64,000 bases of DNA from contig OU696579.1 in NCBI GenBank assembly GCA_916048095.2, positions 4,937,998 through 5,001,997 on the forward strand, read 5' to 3'. The notes beneath the pieces are model-generated. The model was not told where the DNA came from and ran no database searches. It saw only the letters and a list, made by a program, of their open reading frames with translations. Source of the DNA: Sacculina carcini. Its lineage: Eukaryota > Arthropoda > Thecostraca > Sacculinidae. Shown here piece by piece: positions 24,801 to 30,330 of this stretch (within the stretch, counting starts at the first letter, position 1; each line of letters opens with the position of its first letter). Position numbers and translations under genes: made by a program.

Positions 24801-27800
24801 GGCACATGACCAAAAGTGCCGTAGATGTGGCAAATTAGGTCACTTTGCGACGAAAGGCAAGATATCCTTCGATGACAGAGATCGCGCCGAGAACATAACC
24901 GTTGCCAACAAACAATGGAAAAGCAGGTATGTGTCAGCAGCGATTGTTTCAAGCGTCATGTCAGTCCGAGCTCCCCGTGTGGATGTTGTCGTCGATGAAC
25001 GTTTGACGGTGTTTGCGTTGCTGGACACAGAAGCCGACATTACAGTGGCTGGGGTGGATGTATTGGAATCATTTGAGCACATCAACAACCTGCTGCCCAG
25101 CATTGATCGACCGTATTCAGCCGATGGCACCAGAATGTGTCCAATCGGTAAATGTCCAACGACCGTTTCCCTCGGCGAGTCGTCAATCGAAGTGGACGTG
25201 CATGTACTCAAAGGAGTATCTGGAATGCTTCTGTCGTGGAACGTGTGTCGAGAATTGGGTATCATTCCGAGGGACTATCCGGATCAACTGAAACCGTCCG
25301 TGGTGAACATTGTCGCAGAGACCAACGATCGAAAGCGTATATCGTCAGCTGAAGATGTCATCAGCGAATTTCGCGGCGTCTTCAGTGAAGAGATTAAATG
25401 CTTGCCGGGTGAATCGTTCGAGATCATAGTCGCCGATGGTAGCAGACCTCATAGCGTCACAGCGCCGCGTCGGGTGTCACTCCCGCTACGTGATGCCTTG
25501 AAAGGGGAACTGCACTCACTGGAGTCACAAGGTATCATCACACGTGTAACAGAACCGACGGAATGGTGTTCCCCAATCGTGGTGACGCCGAAAAAAGGTG
25601 GGAAAATTCGTCTGTGTGTCGATCTCACCAAATTCCACCGATGCATTCAGAGAGAACTGTTTCAGTCCAGCACACCAGCGGAGTGCGTAGCATCTCTGGT
25701 GACGGCTGAAGCAAAATGTTTTGCAGTGTTTGACGCAGCTAAAGGCTATCATCAGTGCCCGCTCAGTCCGGAAAGCCAACCGTTGACCACCTTCATCACT
25801 CCGTTTGGTCGATACATGTTCCGCCGTGCGCCGTACGGCATCTCGTCGATATCTGACCACTACAATCGTCGGATGGACGAGGCTCTTGAGGGACTGACGG
25901 GAGTCCAAAGAATAATAGATGACGTCATCATTTATGGCAGCTCAAAAAAGGAGCTTCAAGAACGTGCCACCAATTTCTTGGTCAGATGCCGTGAGCGGAA
26001 AATTACTTTGAATCGCAGCAAAGTTCAGTATATGCTGCCACGGTGTAAATTTGCAGGATTCGAAGTCAGCGCAAGCGCGTATGCTATCGACACGGCTCTG
26101 AACGAAGCTATCTCTAAATTTCCGGTTCCGACAAACTTGACGAATCTGCGCTCATTCTTTGGTATGTGCAACCAAATCAGTTCATTTTCGCCGGATCTGT
26201 CAAAATGGTTGGTTCCTTTTCGTGGATTGTTGAGCACGAAAAACACGTTTTTGTGGGAAGATCGGCATACTGCAGCGTTTCATGAAACACGAAAAGCTTT
26301 GTCATCACAAGATGTGCTGAAATATTTCGACGCTAAAGCTCCGACATATCTGCATACAGATGCTAGTCGTCTGAACGGGCTTTATTTCATGCTTCAACAA
26401 AAACAGCCAAATGGCGAAATGGGCGTCGTGCAATGTGGATCGCGCTTTCTGAACGACGCAGAAAGCCGTTATGCCGCGATCGAATTGGAGCTGCTGGCCA
26501 TAGTGTGGGCATTAAAAAAATGTCGCCCGTTTCTTTCCGGTCTTGAACACTTCGAGGTTTTGACAGATCATCGGCCATTAGTACCAATCCTCAACTCAAA
26601 ATCGATCGATGACCTGTCTAATCCGCGACTACAGCGTTTGTGGTTTAAGCTGGAAGAGATTGGACCATTCTCCGCTCAATGGGTCCCGGGGAAGCAGCAC
26701 ACTGCCGCTGACGCGCTTTCGCGGCATCCCGTTTCGTCTGCAGCGGAGAAAAACGAGGCCGATGACGGCACAACCATCGCTGCGTGCGTCACTACGGATC
26801 CAGAGGTCCCCGACCTCAATCTACATCAGCTGAAGGCGGAATCTGCAGCTGACCGTGAGCTACAGATGCTCCAGCAAACCATCATGGACAGATTTCCGGA
26901 TCGCAAAGGCGATATGAACAACAAGCTTCAGCGTTACTGGCCTGGACGTTACCAGAGACTTAACCGAGCTAAGCCCGGGAAACAACGTCGCGTTACAGTG
27001 TCACGCGACCAAGGAGTGGACCAATTATGGAGTGATCGTCGAGAAATTGCCGCATCGTCGATACCTCGTCAAGATGCTCAGCGGACTAGTGGTAGCTCGC
27101 AACCGACGACACATTCGTCTGAGATTCGGCCACGCTCTGAGGCCAGAAGTCCAGCCAACAAGTGCATCATCCGAAGGAGACGCAGCACAGAGGAGCGAGG
27201 AGCCATGGAGATCAACTGGCTCTCGTCGTTGTCCCCAAAGGCTAATCGAAGTCATGAAAATGACTAGGGGGCGTGTGGGAGTGCGCAGTGTAAAGAAAGT
27301 TACCTCAACAGATGTCGCTAGCAGTCGGGCATCGAGAGTGGGTCGTCTGCTTAGCGCGAGCAGTCGGGCATCGAGAGTGGGTCGTCTGCTTATCCTACTG
27401 AGCCGTTTAAGTGAACGGCAGTGAAGTTTTGAAGCGCGCGTGTTTCGTGTGTGTTGCTCTTGCTAGTCGTTACTTTCATTTGTGTTACAGTGTTGTTTGT
27501 GCGTTATGGTTATCGTGTTAATACAGTCTCAGACTTGAACAACAACTAACAGCTCTTCCAATCTTGAAATAACCATCTTCTTGCACTGCTTGTGTGGACT
27601 ACGCCAGGTCTGAAAGCATCAAATGAAGTGATGATATCCTTCCGGATAAAATGTCTCTGTTCCTTCTGAAGAAAACATTTCTGCCAGTTTTTGGTATTCG
27701 AAACACGCACCTCGCAGTAATTTCCATTGCAGTTCACAACACCACACTTGTTCGGCATTTCGAACTCACAAAATCAACAGCGACCAATTAATGCAAGCAA

Positions 27801-30284
27801 TAACACTGATTTCAACGCGTTTACACAGCAACGAGTCAAACACCACCACTACACAAGCACACACCAACTGTCATTTCAAGATCAGGCTACAATGTAGCCG
27901 CTACATGATGCTGACGAAAATTGGCTGATGATTATTTCCTGAACCAATCATAATTGAGCGTTTGCACGTGCCCAGCTAGATACAGCACCTCTGTTCAATG
28001 AAGGGCGACATAATTCTCACAAACTCTGTCTACACCGCGCACTATACCTGTCTCCGCTAGCTGACTCGGACATCGGGCCGTGCCCGTCCTGTATTTAGTA
28101 GTATTTGATAGTGGTATATAATATAGTGGTAATAATGGTTGGAATCTAAAGAACTAATTCTTGTCATGTCACTAGATCTGCTTGTAATTAAAAATAATTA
28201 TATTTATAATTTTAGCAAGCGTAAGCCACACCATTACGTCATGCATTGGATTGCGTGAAACAGAGTGCGTACATCAGTCAGCCTCCAGACATCCAGGCCT
28301 TGAATACAAAATGTTTGAGGTTTTTGAAGCAGAACGGATAGCAGCAAAACGATGACGAGAATCAACGTGATTTGAGAGTTGTGTGAAGTCTGACTTGTAA
28401 ACAATAAATGCTGAGCTAACAACACTACAGCACACCTGTACTTGTCTTCTATGCTGGGCTCCAGGGCTAACAGATCGCTGTCTCCTTGCCTCATCATGTC
28501 TTCTTGCAGCGCCCGCAAGTGCTGTCCGTGTGGTGACATTGGTGGACTGGGACTGCAGCCGATAACACATCTGTGTCACAACAGCAAATACGTCAATGCT
28601 TTGAAAATAACACCAGGAGCATTGCACTAACATGGCGGTGTCAGTGGGGAATATTCCCCAGGTCGGTGGGAATAAACTGCTGGTTCATTTTGTATTTAGC
28701 AAATTTTCCGTCCAAAAAAATGCATTAAACAAACAGTACAAAGACGGAAAAAAGAAAAAGTTTTGTCATGACGTTCGAAAAATGAAAAAGTTCCTTTTAT
28801 GATACTGCACCATTTCGATGAATCAGCTGGCAGGAATTTAACTCGCGTCTGATCACGTAATTTAACAAGCCAAAAGTTATACAATTTATTGCATCACAAA
28901 TATTAATCAAGCTCTCATGTATTTTTTAATAAACTAAATTAGGTAGTTGAGTTCTTCGTGTATTGTATATATTGCAAAGAGCTCTGTTTTCGGTTGCATA
29001 AAACAAATAGGGATATCTTCAAGCCAGCGTCTGGTCTAGGATATGTGCTTACTGTACCACTTACCTTTTTGCCCTGATGAACTTGTTTTTAGATGGAGAA
29101 AGCAGAGAATTATAGCGCACAATTTTCCTGGCACGAGTCGATCGAATTGTTCTTTTATAATTCTGCCAATACAGACAAATATAAACTGAATAATTATGGT
29201 AATAAAACATTTCATTTGAGCAATAAAATATAGTTTATATAGATGAATTACGGGGCAATTAACGAAGGTTAAATTAATTTATAAAACTAACTTGAAAATA
29301 TAGAAAAAAAATTGAAATATAATAATTGAAATTAATGTAGCATTTTAAGGAAATAAATTAAAAATGGAGCAAAAATATACAAATAATTATATATGAAAAA
29401 TTAGAGTGGTACCCGATTTTCTAAATATATGCAAAATGATAAATTGACGCATTTGAACACAGCAGTGGAAAGGCTAATGTTCGCGTGAATTCATGCGGGG
29501 GCAAAGCCTCACGGCCCCGGCTGGCACACCGCAGGACCGACCGCACGGGTTTTGCAGTCACCACCAACACAGAAATTGCACGGCTGCGCGCACACGAAAA
29601 CCGCCCTGCGGCAATTGGGCTATAACTTTAAGAAACGAACCCAACCGTTTCACCTCGCCAGGGAATCGAAACCTAGATCTCTCGTGCACAGAGCTCTCGT
29701 GCACAGAGCGTGGGTCTTAGCCACTCGGCTACGAGGCGGATAATACACACATTATGTCATTTTAATGAAGCACATGCATTTTGTAAGGAGTGTGAGTGGT
29801 GTAGTGTTATGACTCAGTTATAACCCTCAAATTGTCAAATAACAATGTAACAACAAAATTGTAACATGCTACGTATTATTTTGGAAATGTATCTTCATTC
29901 TTTACTGTTTAAACATATTTCTAGCTGCACTCTTCCAAAGGAAATCACAAAGCTACCACATAACATAAAATATGATTCATAACATTGTACAATACGACAT
30001 AATTTCTAGGTATACAATCCATTCACGCACATTCGCCACCCAACACAAAATATACACACATATATCCATACACGCACTCACTCATATGTACACACACTCA
30101 CATACACATACACTCACATACACACACTCACATGCACACACACTCGCATACACACACATTCACACACACTCATATTCACACACACTCACATGCACACACA
30201 CTCACATACACACACACTCACATACACACACACTCACATACAGGCACTCACATACGCACACGTCTTTTTATATACATGCATAGT

Positions 30285-30330
<46 letters not shown>

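Larger units (their letters stand above)
22259..28091 (-). mobile_element. P-like (THAP) DNA transposon, split by a Gypsy insertion
   Basis: The ends are inverted: left CAGGACGTGCATGGC..., right (other strand) CAGGACGGGCACGGC, both followed by GAGTCAGCTAGCGGAG. On the minus strand a THAP zinc-finger start lies near the right end, and near 23338-23574 a P-transposase-like segment reads CSYEYLRHIVALPSKRKLQ. Without the Gypsy insertion (23809-27541) the element is about 2.1 kb, and its transposase is broken. A second copy of the right part lies at 53290-53810. It lies in the dynein intron between exons 3 and 4. Confidence 0.75.
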
